The notes beneath the pieces were generated by a model, which saw only the letters and a program-made list of their open reading frames with translations, ran no database searches and was not told the DNA's origin. From Ginsengibacter hankyongi (GTDB lineage Bacteria > Bacteroidota > Bacteroidia > Chitinophagales > Chitinophagaceae): a DNA stretch of 64,000 nucleotides. Position 1 is the first letter of the stretch, and each line of letters begins with the position of its first letter. Location of the stretch: positions 469,365 to 533,364 of the forward strand of contig NZ_VYQF01000003.1 in the NCBI RefSeq assembly GCF_008710285.1, in the 5' to 3' direction. The position numbers and the translations under genes were made by a program. Of the stretch, positions 8,946 to 17,949 are shown in pieces.

Positions 8946-9848
8946 TTATTTTGTTTGGTGAGCAAGAATTTTATTTCTGATTTCGGCTGCCTTAGTTATT
9001 TCAGGTGATGGTGTTCCGTTGGTAATGAAATGTATGAGCCAGCTTTTAATAATCATAGTCCAACCGTTTTCACACATGGCATAACATTCCATTTTGGGAG
9101 TTAGCCCTTCGTGAGTAAAGTGGAGGATAGTTTTTTCTCCTTCCGCTATAAGTTCAAAAATCATTTTTGTGTTTGTCCATTCGTGCTTGTTGATTCGCAG
9201 CCAGTAAAGTGTGCTTTCCGTAACTAGCCAGACTATTTTTTTGTTGGGAATTACTTCCACTAACTTTTGTTTCGAATAATGTTGATCAGGATGATGAATA
9301 GTAAACTCATCATTTAACTCTTTGCTATTGCCTTCAAAATCCAGGCTCCACCAATTAGTAACATCTATTAAGCAACTAAAAATTTCTTGCGGTGATTTTG
9401 CTAATTCAATTGTTGACGTAAAGCTTTCAAGATGTTTGTATAGCAAATCTTTAATGCAGTAATCACAAATTTCTTTCAACCTGCCTTGTTCATTTTCAAA
9501 AATAACTCCGTCATAAGTGAATGTAATCAGTGTGCCGTTATTTTTCGGAGACAATTCAAAAATCATTTTGGTACCCGTCCAGTCAAAGTTATCGGAGCTG
9601 CGTTTGCTCTGGGTTGTAACCCAAACAAATTTTTTGTCCGGAACAAATTCAATCACTTTGTTTTTTGAGAAGTGTGTGTCGCCAACCTTTAAAATAAACG
9701 CTGAATTGAGTTTCAACTCTTCGCCAACAAATTCTTCAACCCACCATTTTGAAAGCTCAACGATATGATTGAAAACAACATTTGAAGGTTTTGCAACTTC
9801 AATGTCTACAGTATATGTGGCGGTTACATAATTATTTTCTTTTGACAT
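8946..9848 (-). CDS. tandem SRPBCC/AHSA1-domain protein
   Basis: This 300-residue protein consists of two copies of a START-like (SRPBCC) domain. Residues about 10-135 and 140-275 each show the strand-helix start (VFNHI...WW / IFSCLIDVTNWW), a VEVIPNKKIVW-type strand and the T(N/G)TKMIFEL strand. Such domains bind hydrophobic ligands. Several Bacteroidota copies sit beside ArsR regulators, as here. The protein is soluble with no signal peptide. It is the last intact gene of an operon (10854 to 8946) under ArsR-type control, and its ligand is unknown. Confidence 0.8.
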   Translation of the reverse strand: MSKENNYVTATYTVDIEVAKPSNVVFNHIVELSKWWVEEFVGEELKLNSAFILKVGDTHFSKNKVIEFVPDKKFVWVTTQSKRSSDNFDWTGTKMIFELSPKNNGTLITFTYDGVIFENEQGRLKEICDYCIKDLLYKHLESFTSTIELAKSPQEIFSCLIDVTNWWSLDFEGNSKELNDEFTIHHPDQHYSKQKLVEVIPNKKIVWLVTESTLYWLRINKHEWTNTKMIFELIAEGEKTILHFTHEGLTPKMECYAMCENGWTMIIKSWLIHFITNGTPSPEITKAAEIRNKILAHQTK

Positions 9849-9866
9849 TATTGTTAGTTTTGGAAA

Positions 9867-10127
9867 CTATAACATGGTCTCATTCCATTCACGAATTACA
9901 AATGACTTTACTATTCCTTCCAATATGAACGGGTCTTCTTTTACAAATTCTTCGGCTGCTGCGCGGGTTCTGAAAATTGCCATATTTCCCATATCAGTAA
10001 ATGGTCCGATTCCAATTACTTCTCCTTCAGCAATGTATTTATCTACAATTGCTTTATGTCTTGGATAAACACTCAAAATGGGTTCCATGGGTGCTCCCGA
10101 AGGTTCGCCTATAACTACTGCTTTCAT
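9867..10127 (-). CDS. YciI-family protein
   Basis: This 86-residue protein fits the YCII fold: RHKAIVDKYIAEGEVIGIGPFTD followed by AIFRTRAAAEEFVKEDPF and an EGIVKSFVIREWNE end. It is a ferredoxin-like small protein often found as an accessory to sigma factors or SRPBCC enzymes. The usual catalytic-looking His/Asp pair is partly kept (RHKAIVDKY, KEDPF). Its start overlaps the ArsR stop by 4 bp, indicating translational coupling. Its substrate is unknown. Confidence 0.8.
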   Translation of the reverse strand: MKAVVIGEPSGAPMEPILSVYPRHKAIVDKYIAEGEVIGIGPFTDMGNMAIFRTRAAAEEFVKEDPFILEGIVKSFVIREWNETML

Positions 10128-10447
10128 TTTTTTAATTTGTTGTCTAAAATGTTTTTTAATTTTTGAAGTTTCTTTAGCCAGAATTTGTCAAAGTAATTGA
10201 TGAACTCCTGTAACTCATTAAAACCATCTTGCTTTAAAACACAATGTCTTTCTCTGCCAATGTCTGTAATAGAAATGAAGCCAGCGTTGTAAAGAACTTT
10301 TACATGCTTTGAAACAGCAGGCCGGCTCATATCAAAATTTTCTACCAAAGAGTTTATTGTCATACTGTTTTTTGAAAGCAGCATCAACATTTGTCTGCGG
10401 CTTGGGTCGGCAATTACCTGAAATGCGTCAAGTGTTTGCGTACTCAT
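10124..10447 (-). CDS. ArsR-family transcriptional regulator
   Basis: This 107-residue winged-helix protein has a HTH at about residues 27-60 (TINSLVENFDMSRPAVSKHVKVLYNAGFI) and a wing (GRERHCVL). It lacks the paired Cys of metal sensors, so it belongs to the SRPBCC/YciI-linked ArsR group rather than the arsenic sensors. It overlaps the flanking genes by 4 bp on each side. The two GTAAC-N6-GTTAC sites in front of the operon (10860-10903) are the likely operators, which implies autoregulation. Confidence 0.85.
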   Translation of the reverse strand: MSTQTLDAFQVIADPSRRQMLMLLSKNSMTINSLVENFDMSRPAVSKHVKVLYNAGFISITDIGRERHCVLKQDGFNELQEFINYFDKFWLKKLQKLKNILDNKLKK

Positions 10448-10854
10448 TTTTTAGGCACTTTTAAAAGTTCACCCAATTTGTTACATAAAAATACCCAGCC
10501 GCTATTGTGTGCTACCAGATCTTTAAATAATTCAAATCCGCTGTGCACCAATAATAATTCCGTTCCACCTTCAATAGCAGTGAGTGTCCAACTTACTTTT
10601 GACGTATAGGGCGTTTTGGTTACTGCCCAATCGTTTTTCCAAACGTAAGCCAAATTCGTGAAGGGTTTTACTTCTAACACTTCGCAAACCACAAATGTGT
10701 TGTTTGGATTTGTAAACCGAAAATGATGACCAACAACCGGCTGAAAATCGCTTGGCATCAGCCATTGCTCCATTAATTCGGGTTTTGTAAGATAGTCCCA
10801 AATTTCTTCCGGAGTTTGGGTAAAGTAAAAAGTGTGTTTGATTTCTTTTTGCAT
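10444..10854 (-). CDS. SRPBCC/AHSA1-domain protein
   Basis: This 136-residue single-domain START-like protein reads KHTFYFTQTPEEIWDYLTKPELMEQW at the N-terminus and SWTLTAIEGGTELLLVHSGFE near the C-terminus. It is the first gene of the four-gene operon and overlaps arsR by 4 bp. The start at 10854 is supported by the promoter TTTG-N20-TAAATTTG just upstream. Function within the operon (ligand binding or turnover) is unknown. Confidence 0.8.
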   Translation of the reverse strand: MQKEIKHTFYFTQTPEEIWDYLTKPELMEQWLMPSDFQPVVGHHFRFTNPNNTFVVCEVLEVKPFTNLAYVWKNDWAVTKTPYTSKVSWTLTAIEGGTELLLVHSGFELFKDLVAHNSGWVFLCNKLGELLKVPKK

Positions 10855-10859
10855 ATTAA

Positions 10860-10903
10860 GTAACTTTTAGGTTACCCAAATTTATAGGTAACTTTTGAGT
10901 TAC
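10860..10903. promoter_or_regulatory. two tandem operator sites for the ArsR-type regulator
   Basis: Two 16-bp inverted repeats of the form GTAAC-N6-GTTAC lie at 10860-10875 and 10888-10903, 28 bp centre to centre. They straddle the -7 element of the operon promoter, so bound regulator would block RNA polymerase. Their position directly ahead of the arsR-containing operon makes that ArsR protein the likely ligand, by inference. Confidence 0.7.
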
Positions 10904-10908
10904 GCAAA
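10877..10908 (-). promoter_or_regulatory. Bacteroidota-type promoter of the SRPBCC-arsR operon
   Basis: On the minus strand TTTG (10905-10908) is followed after 20 bp by TAAATTTG (10884-10877), a perfect TAnnTTTG -7 element. The start codon at 10854 is about 23 bp further on. Spacing and both elements fit the Bacteroidota primary sigma consensus. Confidence 0.7.
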
Positions 10909-10950
10909 TTTTTTTGAGAAAACAGTGGGGAACGTATCCGGTACTTAAAT

Positions 10951-11595
10951 TTACGCGTGGTTATTGATCCTGGAAGCTCTTATCCTGCTTAATGTTTCTT
11001 CAGTAATCCCCAGGTAAGATGCTATGTATTTGGAAGGAACCCTTAATATGATATGAGGAAAGTGATTAAAAATAAAATTGTATCGATCGATTGCTTTTTG
11101 CATTCTTAATGAATATAACCTTTGCTCACTCAGCTGGTAATATTTTTCCGTTACAACTCTGCCGATAAAATTAAATTCGGAACAATGGTTATATAAATAT
11201 TGCAATTCGGGGTAACTTATATAATAAAGATGGGAGTCTTCAACCGTCTGTATGCTTTCGCGGCTGGGTATTTGATTTAAAAAACTTTCAACAGAAAAAA
11301 TAACATCCTGCTCTTTCATAAACCATGAATTTATTTCTTTATCATTTTTGGTATAGAAACATCTTAGCAGGCCATTCTTAACGAAATAAATATTATAACA
11401 TACTCTACCTTTTTTAAGTACAAAATTTTTCCTGGGCACTTCTATTTCTTTTAAATTTTTGGTTAGGTAGTCTATCGCTTTTTGAGATAGCGGATAGATA
11501 GAATTGAGGAAAGCAAAAAGTTCATCCATAAAATATTTATTTAATGCTCCAGGGATATCCTCTTTCGTTTTTACCAGGGTATCCTGCTTAATCAT
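10951..11595 (-). CDS. Crp/Fnr-family regulator
   Basis: This 214-residue protein has an N-terminal cyclic-nucleotide-binding-like beta-roll (about 45-150: RKNFVLKKGRVCYNIYFVKNGLLRCF) and a C-terminal DNA-binding part ending SYLGITEETLSRIRASR. The HTH tail is shorter than in Crp itself, as is common in Bacteroidota members. The FeS cysteines of Fnr are absent. The start could also be at about 11529 (MDELFAFLNS), the more usual family start. A truncated duplicate of its 3' end lies at 7705-7757. Confidence 0.8.
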   Translation of the reverse strand: MIKQDTLVKTKEDIPGALNKYFMDELFAFLNSIYPLSQKAIDYLTKNLKEIEVPRKNFVLKKGRVCYNIYFVKNGLLRCFYTKNDKEINSWFMKEQDVIFSVESFLNQIPSRESIQTVEDSHLYYISYPELQYLYNHCSEFNFIGRVVTEKYYQLSEQRLYSLRMQKAIDRYNFIFNHFPHIILRVPSKYIASYLGITEETLSRIRASRINNHA

Positions 11596-12016
11596 ATTAT
11601 TGGTATATCAAATAACATGCATAGGGAATTTTTTTAATTAATGAATCGGGAATTTTTTTTCAGGCAGAGAAAGAGATAACATACAATGACTAAACCCAAA
11701 GGTCCGGATTAACTGAATGGCATCCGCGATTGGCAGCGCATGACCGTTGCCAGAAGGGCGAAACGTGTTACGCCATATATCTTATCATATTGAAAAAGTT
11801 TTTCGTCGCAACCTTTTAGAATTTTGCAAGTAATAAACCCCAACTGCTTTTATTAAATCCAACTGCTACCCCTATTCGAAATTTATCAAATATAGAAGTA
11901 GGCAAAAGAATACAAGCAAAATGATTATTTATTTCTAATTTTGTCCCAACCCTATCTTTCGAAAATTTTATCATTCCTCACCCGCAGACGGGCAGATTTT
12001 AAAGACGTCCAATACG
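11596..12016. other. intergenic region without a supported gene
   Basis: This 420-bp gap between the Crp/Fnr start and the dehydrogenase fragment shows no reading frame of note. It contains a small palindromic repeat near 11985 (CCCGCAGACGGG) and a segment with short inverted GC-rich motifs at about 11720-11780. Promoters for both divergent genes should lie here but none stands out clearly. Confidence 0.4.
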
Positions 12017-12724
12017 ATGAAAATAGTTATACCGCATGATTATCAAAATGCTATAAGAGGTCTTGATTGCTTTAAACTTTTGCAAGATCACGATGTTACC
12101 ATCTGCAATGACACATCAACGTCATTAAGCACCCTGGCAGAAACGTTAAAAGAAGCAGAAGTATTAGTATTAATAAGAGAACGCACCAAAATATCTCAAG
12201 AACTTTTATCAATGCTTCCTCGATTAAAACTCATAAGCCAAACCGGAAAAATATCCACTCACCTTGATCTTCAAGCCTGCAATAAATATAAAGTTGCGGT
12301 TGCAGAAGGAGTCGGATCTCCAATAGCTCCGGCAGAATTAGCATGGAGCTTAATTATGAATGCCTCAAGGCAGATTCCCCAAGCTATCGAAGAAATGAAA
12401 AAAGGACAATGGCAAACAAACATTGGCAAAGCGCTGCATGGGCAAAAATTAGGAATTTGGGGCTATGGTAAAATTGGTAAGTTAGTTGCAAATTTTGCCA
12501 GGGCATTTGAAATGAAAGTAATAATTTGGGGTAGTGAAACCTCGAGAATAAAAGCTGCAGCTGATGGCTTTTCTATTGCAGCAAGTAAAGAGGATTTTTT
12601 TTCCACAGTCGATATTGCTTCACTTCATTTAAGGCTTACAGAAAGCACTAAACAGATTGTAAAAGCAAGTGATTTTGCGTTAATGAAGTCAGGTTCCCTG
12701 TTTGTAAATATTAGTCGTAAATGA
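12017..12724 (+). pseudogene. C-terminally truncated D-2-hydroxyacid dehydrogenase
   Basis: The 235 residues match the D-isomer-specific 2-hydroxyacid dehydrogenases, which use NAD(P)H to interconvert 2-keto and D-2-hydroxy acids. The N-terminal substrate domain, the LISQTGKIS loop and the nucleotide-binding GIWGYGKIGKLVA (near residue 150) are present. The frame ends at NISRK where family members read N(T/S)SRA and continue for about 80 residues, including the catalytic Glu and His. The enzyme therefore lacks its active-site half and is most likely a broken gene. No continuation is visible in other frames downstream. Confidence 0.75.
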
Positions 12725-12807
12725 ACACAACGTTGGAGAGGTATACCCTGTGAGTCATTCCATTGCTAATTCATTTTGTTTTAAAACGATGACTTAATTC
12801 TTAATAT

Positions 12808-14013
12808 TCACAATTTGACTATCTTGTCTTCTTTAATAGCTGCACCCTGGATAATTTTCATGGTATATATGCCCGGAACAAAATTAACTATATCTACCCA
12901 TGTTGTGGTTGTAATGAGTTTCATTGTTTTTACCAGTCGCCCATTGCTATTTATAAATTGAACAACAGCAGGTTCATCTTTTTGGAGTATAATCAACAAC
13001 TTATTTGAAACGGGATTTGGATAAAATTGAATTTCCCTGCTATTTCTTTCACTTATCCTCAATACATTACTACCTGTAATCCTTCCATCATTATCAACTA
13101 TTCTAAGACGGTAAAAATTAATATCCCCGGGATTATTCTGCGTATACGCATACACGTTGTTGCCTGCCCCGTTATTGCATTTAGCTGATTGGCTGTTGAT
13201 AGTTTGCCAGTTTACTGAATTATTGCTCCATTGCAATTCGAAGTGATTGGTATTTATTTCAGCAGCGGTATGCCAAGACAGGAAAACCTGGTGGTCATGT
13301 ATTCTGCCTGCGAAATCTACCAGTTGCAAAGGTAATACCGAAGCTGGCGTCCAGGTAAAATTATCAACCGCAAAATAATTGACGGCAGAACTGCATCTGA
13401 ATTCAATTTCATCAATAGCCACCTTACTAAAATCAGATCCGCCTTCCGTGGCAAAATTGATATAATTAAATCCATTATTAGTTGCAAACCCGGTAATAAA
13501 ACCTGAAACTTTATTTATCGTAAACACAGTTACACCCGCCTTTTTCCCATTGATAATTACACTCCCCGGAGCTACATTAGTATTACCATGATCAGAAGAA
13601 AAAAACAGATGTACACTTATAATGTTGAATAAGCGATTATCAGTAGTTTTTATGGAATATACCTGGCCGGTACCAATACTGGATCCATTGTCCAAAAATT
13701 TATCTGAAACACCCGTACAACTTCCCGAAGTACAACTGGTACCTACCCCAAATCCCCCTGAAGTATTGGTCGTAGATCCACCTCCGGGGTTAGGCATTAT
13801 CCATGTATTTGATGGTATGTAAACGCCAAAAAGGCCGCCCAAAGTGCCTCCCGGTGTTACAGTGATAGCCGTAAATGACTGACCGTTATTGGTAAATGTT
13901 GTAGGTTTACCCGCACCAGTAATCCCTTCAAAAGTTTCAGTATAAACCTGGGCATTCAAAATTAAAGTGGAAAATAAAAGTGGAATAAAATTAATGAGTA
14001 GTTTTTTTCTCAT
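12808..14013 (-). CDS. secreted protein with type 9 secretion C-terminal domain
   Basis: About 401 residues from MRKKLLINFIPLLFSTLILNAQ, a standard signal peptide. An upstream ATG at 14052 would place 13 extra residues before it and is unlikely. A beta-rich domain, rich in Gly, Ser and Thr and with two Cys in a TSCTSGSCTG stretch, is followed by a linker (LPLQLVDFAG...VFLSWHTAAEINTNHFE) common before T9SS tails. The last 80 residues (FYPNPVSNKLLI...GIYTMKI) are the Por-type sorting domain. The protein should be exported and attached to or released from the cell surface. The role is unknown. Confidence 0.8.
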   Translation of the reverse strand: MRKKLLINFIPLLFSTLILNAQVYTETFEGITGAGKPTTFTNNGQSFTAITVTPGGTLGGLFGVYIPSNTWIMPNPGGGSTTNTSGGFGVGTSCTSGSCTGVSDKFLDNGSSIGTGQVYSIKTTDNRLFNIISVHLFFSSDHGNTNVAPGSVIINGKKAGVTVFTINKVSGFITGFATNNGFNYINFATEGGSDFSKVAIDEIEFRCSSAVNYFAVDNFTWTPASVLPLQLVDFAGRIHDHQVFLSWHTAAEINTNHFELQWSNNSVNWQTINSQSAKCNNGAGNNVYAYTQNNPGDINFYRLRIVDNDGRITGSNVLRISERNSREIQFYPNPVSNKLLIILQKDEPAVVQFINSNGRLVKTMKLITTTTWVDIVNFVPGIYTMKIIQGAAIKEDKIVKL

Positions 14014-14073
14014 CCCTGTATATATAATCAGGTAACCTTTTTTTTCTGGCATAAAACAAGTAAGGACTTTTAA

Positions 14074-14742
14074 TTAAAGGATTTTTTTCATTACATTGTT
14101 CACTATTTTATCGCAATAGATAAGATTGAATTCATAAATATCCTCGGGAGAGTAAATCTTTTCTATTTCATTGCGGAGCATCATTTTGGCACGGTTCAAT
14201 CTCACTTTTACATTGGAGGCCGTAATGTTTAATAGTTCAGCAGTGTCGGCTACGCTTAGCCCCGTTAGTTCTCTCAATGTAAAAGTCATCCTGTAATCTT
14301 CAGGTAAATTTTTGAGGGCAGCCTCAATAACATTTCTTAATTCCTTGTTTACAATAGACCTGTCGGGGTCGCTATGGTTGGTAGTTAAAAACATGGATCC
14401 GGAATTTTCGTTAACTGATATTTCTATAGTGGGCTTATTGCGATAACTAAGTTTTTGAGATTTATGATAACACAGGTTCAGCATTATCCTTATCATCCAT
14501 GTTTTGAAAGAAGAGCGATTCTCAAATTTAGAAAGACTTTGAAAGATACTTATAAATGCTTCCTGCATTAAGTCTTCAGTATCCTGGTGATTGTACCCAT
14601 AGCCTCTTCCTGTTTTATAAAGATCAGGGTTGTATCGCCGGATTAAAATTTCAAACAATTCCCTATTTCCCATCAGTATCTCCTGGATAACCACCGAGTC
14701 AGGATATTGCTCAATATTTTTATAAACAGTAGCGTAATTCAT
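14074..14742 (-). CDS. ECF-type RNA polymerase sigma factor
   Basis: About 222 residues from MNYATVYKNIEQYPD; the ATG at 14802 adds 20 residues that do not look like a sigma N-terminus. Region 2 (LFEILIRRYNPDLYKTGRGYGYNHQDTEDLMQEAFISIF...SSFKTWMIRI) and region 4 (LPEDYRMTFTLRELTGLSVADTAELLNITASNVKVRLNRAK) are both complete, which marks a group 4 sigma factor. It stops 61 bp before the start of the T9SS-cargo gene and both are on the minus strand. No anti-sigma gene is adjacent. Confidence 0.85.
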   Translation of the reverse strand: MNYATVYKNIEQYPDSVVIQEILMGNRELFEILIRRYNPDLYKTGRGYGYNHQDTEDLMQEAFISIFQSLSKFENRSSFKTWMIRIMLNLCYHKSQKLSYRNKPTIEISVNENSGSMFLTTNHSDPDRSIVNKELRNVIEAALKNLPEDYRMTFTLRELTGLSVADTAELLNITASNVKVRLNRAKMMLRNEIEKIYSPEDIYEFNLIYCDKIVNNVMKKIL

Positions 14743-15055
14743 AATATAATTTTTTGTCTTTAATATCTCCCTTGCAGGATCAAGAGGTGCATCCAACTTC
14801 ATTAGAGTATCCGGGGAAGAGAAGGGTTACAGCAAAAAAGAAATTTTTTTCTAACTCTTGCCAACTAAGTCCATATCGCTCGATCTTCATATCAATGTCA
14901 TATCCGCCTTACCTTCAATACAAATACCTTCTTCGTAACCTGGTAGAATAATTACCCTAGAAAGAAATTAGCAGCATCTATTCATTTCTTAAAAAATTGT
15001 CCGGAACATTGGTGTTGGGATCACTTCGTTTATCGATTTTTGAGGTAATGGGTTC

Positions 15056-15565
15056 TTAGAATGTTCGTTCAGGCTCAGCTGCAACCATTTTATATTCATG
15101 CCAGTTACCAAGCTTATATATGCCATTATTAAAGATGCCCACTTCCTGAAATCCCAGGTTTTTATGAAATACTTCACTCCTTGTATTAGGCAAAACCAGG
15201 CCGGCGAACACATTGACAATACCTTGGAGTCTAAGTATGTTGAATAATGCCTGGTACAGCGTTTTTGCAACGCCCTTACCATGATGTCCTGATTCTACAT
15301 AAATACTTGTTTCCACAGACCATTGATGACCGGCTGCCAACCGGTATCTCTTGGCCAAAGCATACCCTATGATTATATTATTTATTTCACAAACCAATAC
15401 CGGATAGTAAGTGGTAGTATTTCTAATTTCCCTCGAAAAAGCTTCGAATTGGAGAATTTCATATTCAGGTGTTATAGTAGTTAACGTAACGAATGGTTTA
15501 TAAAGCTCTAATACCTGGCTGATATCGGCGGTTTTTATGAGCCTTATGGTACGGTTACTATTCAA
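15056..15565 (-). CDS. GNAT-family N-acetyltransferase
   Basis: This 169-residue protein has the GNAT fold signature: TIRLIKTADISQVLELY at the N-terminus, the acetyl-CoA loop ESGHHGKGVAKTLYQAL (Q/RxxGxG/A type) near residue 95-110, and NTRSEVFHKNLGFQEVG. It resembles the phosphinothricin-acetyltransferase-like (Pat) branch, so a small amine substrate is likely, although the true substrate cannot be told from sequence. The gene is isolated, with about 280 bp of empty DNA upstream. Confidence 0.75.
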   Translation of the reverse strand: MNSNRTIRLIKTADISQVLELYKPFVTLTTITPEYEILQFEAFSREIRNTTTYYPVLVCEINNIIIGYALAKRYRLAAGHQWSVETSIYVESGHHGKGVAKTLYQALFNILRLQGIVNVFAGLVLPNTRSEVFHKNLGFQEVGIFNNGIYKLGNWHEYKMVAAEPERTF

Positions 15566-15846
15566 AGAAACATCGTTTTATGTGGAGAAATTCTCAATCC
15601 CTTTACTAAAATTGGGCAAAACTGCAAGTAACCTAAATGTATTTTCGTTTACTAAAACGATCCGTAACAAACCACATTTTCAATGAAATTAGTCGGTCAC
15701 TTCTTAGGAGGCCGCAACTATGCCCTGTCTTTGCCTTGAAAATGGTAAAAAATAGGAACTATTGAAATGAAATAAATAAATTTCGCTTTGGTTAATCTGC
15801 ACAATAAGCCTCAACAATTACTTCCTAAATTTTAAACACCCAATTT

Positions 15847-16515
15847 TTAAAATTCTTCTTTGATAATAAATTTATCTCCACCCAAATTCGCTAATTGTTT
15901 TTCTATCTCATCCATCATAGGCTCGGGGCCACATAAGTAAATGTGTTTGTCTATAGTTGAGATATGTTCCTTAAGAAAGTTTTCAGTAATATATCCATGG
16001 GCATAATTTTCGCTTTTTTCCTCAGACAAGATATTGATAAAATTTTTACCTAATAAATTTGTAAATATCCTTTCGTTGATTATATCAGATGCGGTTTTGT
16101 TAGCAAAGATCAGCTTATTGCTGCCAATCTTACCTTCTGAATCAAGTTGCCTGAAGATAGAAACAAATGGGGTCACTCCGGCTCCGCCTGCAATAAAAAT
16201 GCCTTCCTCTGTGTAGGCGATAGATCCAAAAACATCATGCAAAATTAATTCATCATTATTCTTTAGTTGCAAAAGCTCCCTGGTAACGCCGTAATGAGAT
16301 GGATAAGTTTTAATAGTAAATTCAAGGTAATCATCAGATGGAAGGCTTGTAAATGTGAAAGGCCTTTTTTCGTTTCGCCAACCATTTTTATTGATAGATA
16401 TGTCGGCAGCTTGTCCAGGTGAGAAATTAAAATCCAGAGGTTTTTCAGTTACTATGCGCAAAACGTCGTGCGTAATATTTTCGATTATTTTTATTTTTAT
16501 GATATCTTGTTCCAT
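15847..16515 (-). CDS. flavin/NAD(P)H oxidoreductase of the ferredoxin-reductase family
   Basis: This 222-residue protein has a flavin-binding RPFTFTS motif (51-57), an NAD(P)-binding GGAGVTPFVSIFRQL (near 110) and the C-terminal CGPEPMM motif. There is no 2Fe-2S plant-type ferredoxin domain, so it is a stand-alone reductase, passing electrons to an unknown partner. It lies 52 bp downstream of folE on the same strand, suggesting a small operon connected with pterin or haem chemistry. That link is inference. Confidence 0.8.
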   Translation of the reverse strand: MEQDIIKIKIIENITHDVLRIVTEKPLDFNFSPGQAADISINKNGWRNEKRPFTFTSLPSDDYLEFTIKTYPSHYGVTRELLQLKNNDELILHDVFGSIAYTEEGIFIAGGAGVTPFVSIFRQLDSEGKIGSNKLIFANKTASDIINERIFTNLLGKNFINILSEEKSENYAHGYITENFLKEHISTIDKHIYLCGPEPMMDEIEKQLANLGGDKFIIKEEF

Positions 16516-16567
16516 TTTATTTTGGATTTTATATGTAATTTATTTTCCCTCTCGTTATACCTTCTTC

Positions 16568-17260
16568 TTAGTTAATCATTTTCAGGAATTCACTTTTTAT
16601 ATCCGGTAGTAAAAACCTGCCTCCGTAAAAAGAGGTCATTGTACTACTGTTTGTATCTTTTACGCCTCTTGATGCAACACAAAAATGTACGGCATCAATA
16701 ACAACAGCAACATCATTTGTTTGCAGTACTTCCTTCAAATCTTCTGCTATTTGATTTGTAAGACGCTCTTGTACCTGCGGTCTTTTACTATAGTATTCCA
16801 CTATCCGGTTGATTTTAGAAAGTCCTATAACATTTCCACTGGAGAAGTAGGCTACATGTGCTTTACCAACAATGGGAACAAAATGATGTTCGCAATAGGT
16901 ATAAATTGTAATATTCTTTTCTACGATCATTTCTCTATAATTATATTTATTTTCGAAAAGAGCAACCGCAGGCTTATTTTCGGTATTTAAGCCGCTGAAT
17001 ATTTCTTTAACATACATTTTCGCAACGCGTTCCGGTGTATCCCTGAGGCTGTCATCATTCATATCAAGTCCCAATAAAATCATTATTTGCTTAAAATGCT
17101 CACCAATTAATTTTATTTTAGTTTCGTCGTCCGTTGTAACTGTATGGGTATGTTGTAATCTTTCAATTGGACCGACAGGCTTATTTCCGTTGATTTTTTT
17201 TAATTCAATTTCATTATAATGCCCTGAAAATGTATTTCCATTTTGCTTCATGAGTTTCAA
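16568..17260 (-). CDS. folE: GTP cyclohydrolase I
   Basis: This 230-residue protein carries the full FolE core. Zinc ligands are Cys123 and His126 in YCEHHF and Cys194 in HFCVASRG. YSKRPQVQERLTNQIA is also conserved. The enzyme converts GTP to 7,8-dihydroneopterin triphosphate, the first step to folate or tetrahydropterin. The N-terminal 40 residues are extra and variable, and the start may be the Met four codons in. It is upstream of the flavin reductase and divides this block from the sigma-like gene. Confidence 0.93.
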   Translation of the reverse strand: MKLMKQNGNTFSGHYNEIELKKINGNKPVGPIERLQHTHTVTTDDETKIKLIGEHFKQIMILLGLDMNDDSLRDTPERVAKMYVKEIFSGLNTENKPAVALFENKYNYREMIVEKNITIYTYCEHHFVPIVGKAHVAYFSSGNVIGLSKINRIVEYYSKRPQVQERLTNQIAEDLKEVLQTNDVAVVIDAVHFCVASRGVKDTNSSTMTSFYGGRFLLPDIKSEFLKMIN

Positions 17261-17338
17261 TTAATTTTATTAGTGTATTTTATGATATAAGAGTAAACGA
17301 ACTTGGAAAGGTTACAAACTATCAGTCAGAAAGTTGTT

Positions 17339-17824
17339 TTAGCGATTGTTGAGAAATGATATCGCCCTTTCAAACTTCTTTTTTACTTCTATGGGGGTTG
17401 TATTCAGAATTTCAGCAATTTCGATGTCATCAACCCCTATTATTTTTTTTAAAACATATACAACTCGAAGACTCAGATATAAATCATGAATATTAGTTGC
17501 AGAAGTTCGCGGGTACCCCAAAACACGCGGCCTAAGTTCTGGAAACCTGTGTCTGTTAACAATATTTTGACTTATTCTAAAAATGCATTTATTAACCATA
17601 ATTTTTAAACACCAGGCTCTAAATCCATATAAATCAGAATGGCAACTATGATTAATCACATGAAGTTTGGCCTGGTAAATCAGTTCGTACGATTCGTTAT
17701 CGGAAAAATCAAGGTTAGTCGCAATCTTATACAGCAAAGGCTCATATTTTTCGAAAGAGTTCGATCGGTTATGAGTCAAAGCTATTTTATTTACGCTGAC
17801 AGCCATTCTTAAATATTTAGTCAA
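17339..17824 (-). CDS. divergent ECF-like sigma factor
   Basis: The 161 residues show a weak region 2 (YEPLLYKIATNLDFSDNESYELIYQAKLHV, then FRAWCLKIMVNKC) and a region 4 (YVLKKIIGVDDIEIAEILNTTPIEVKKKFERAISFL). The linker is short and basic. Length and order fit a small ECF sigma factor or a sigma-like regulator. Sequence divergence leaves promoter recognition open. It lies about 80 bp upstream of folE on the same strand and downstream of the di-haem protein gene. Confidence 0.65.
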   Translation of the reverse strand: MTKYLRMAVSVNKIALTHNRSNSFEKYEPLLYKIATNLDFSDNESYELIYQAKLHVINHSCHSDLYGFRAWCLKIMVNKCIFRISQNIVNRHRFPELRPRVLGYPRTSATNIHDLYLSLRVVYVLKKIIGVDDIEIAEILNTTPIEVKKKFERAISFLNNR

Positions 17825-17949
17825 AGACGAAAATCATTATTTGGGAATCTGACGCACAAATGAAATGTGTGGTTTAGCTTTAAATATCCACATGGGCATT
17901 TTATTCATCATCACGGAACAGTACTGAAAGGGTCTGTTAAACAATCCGT

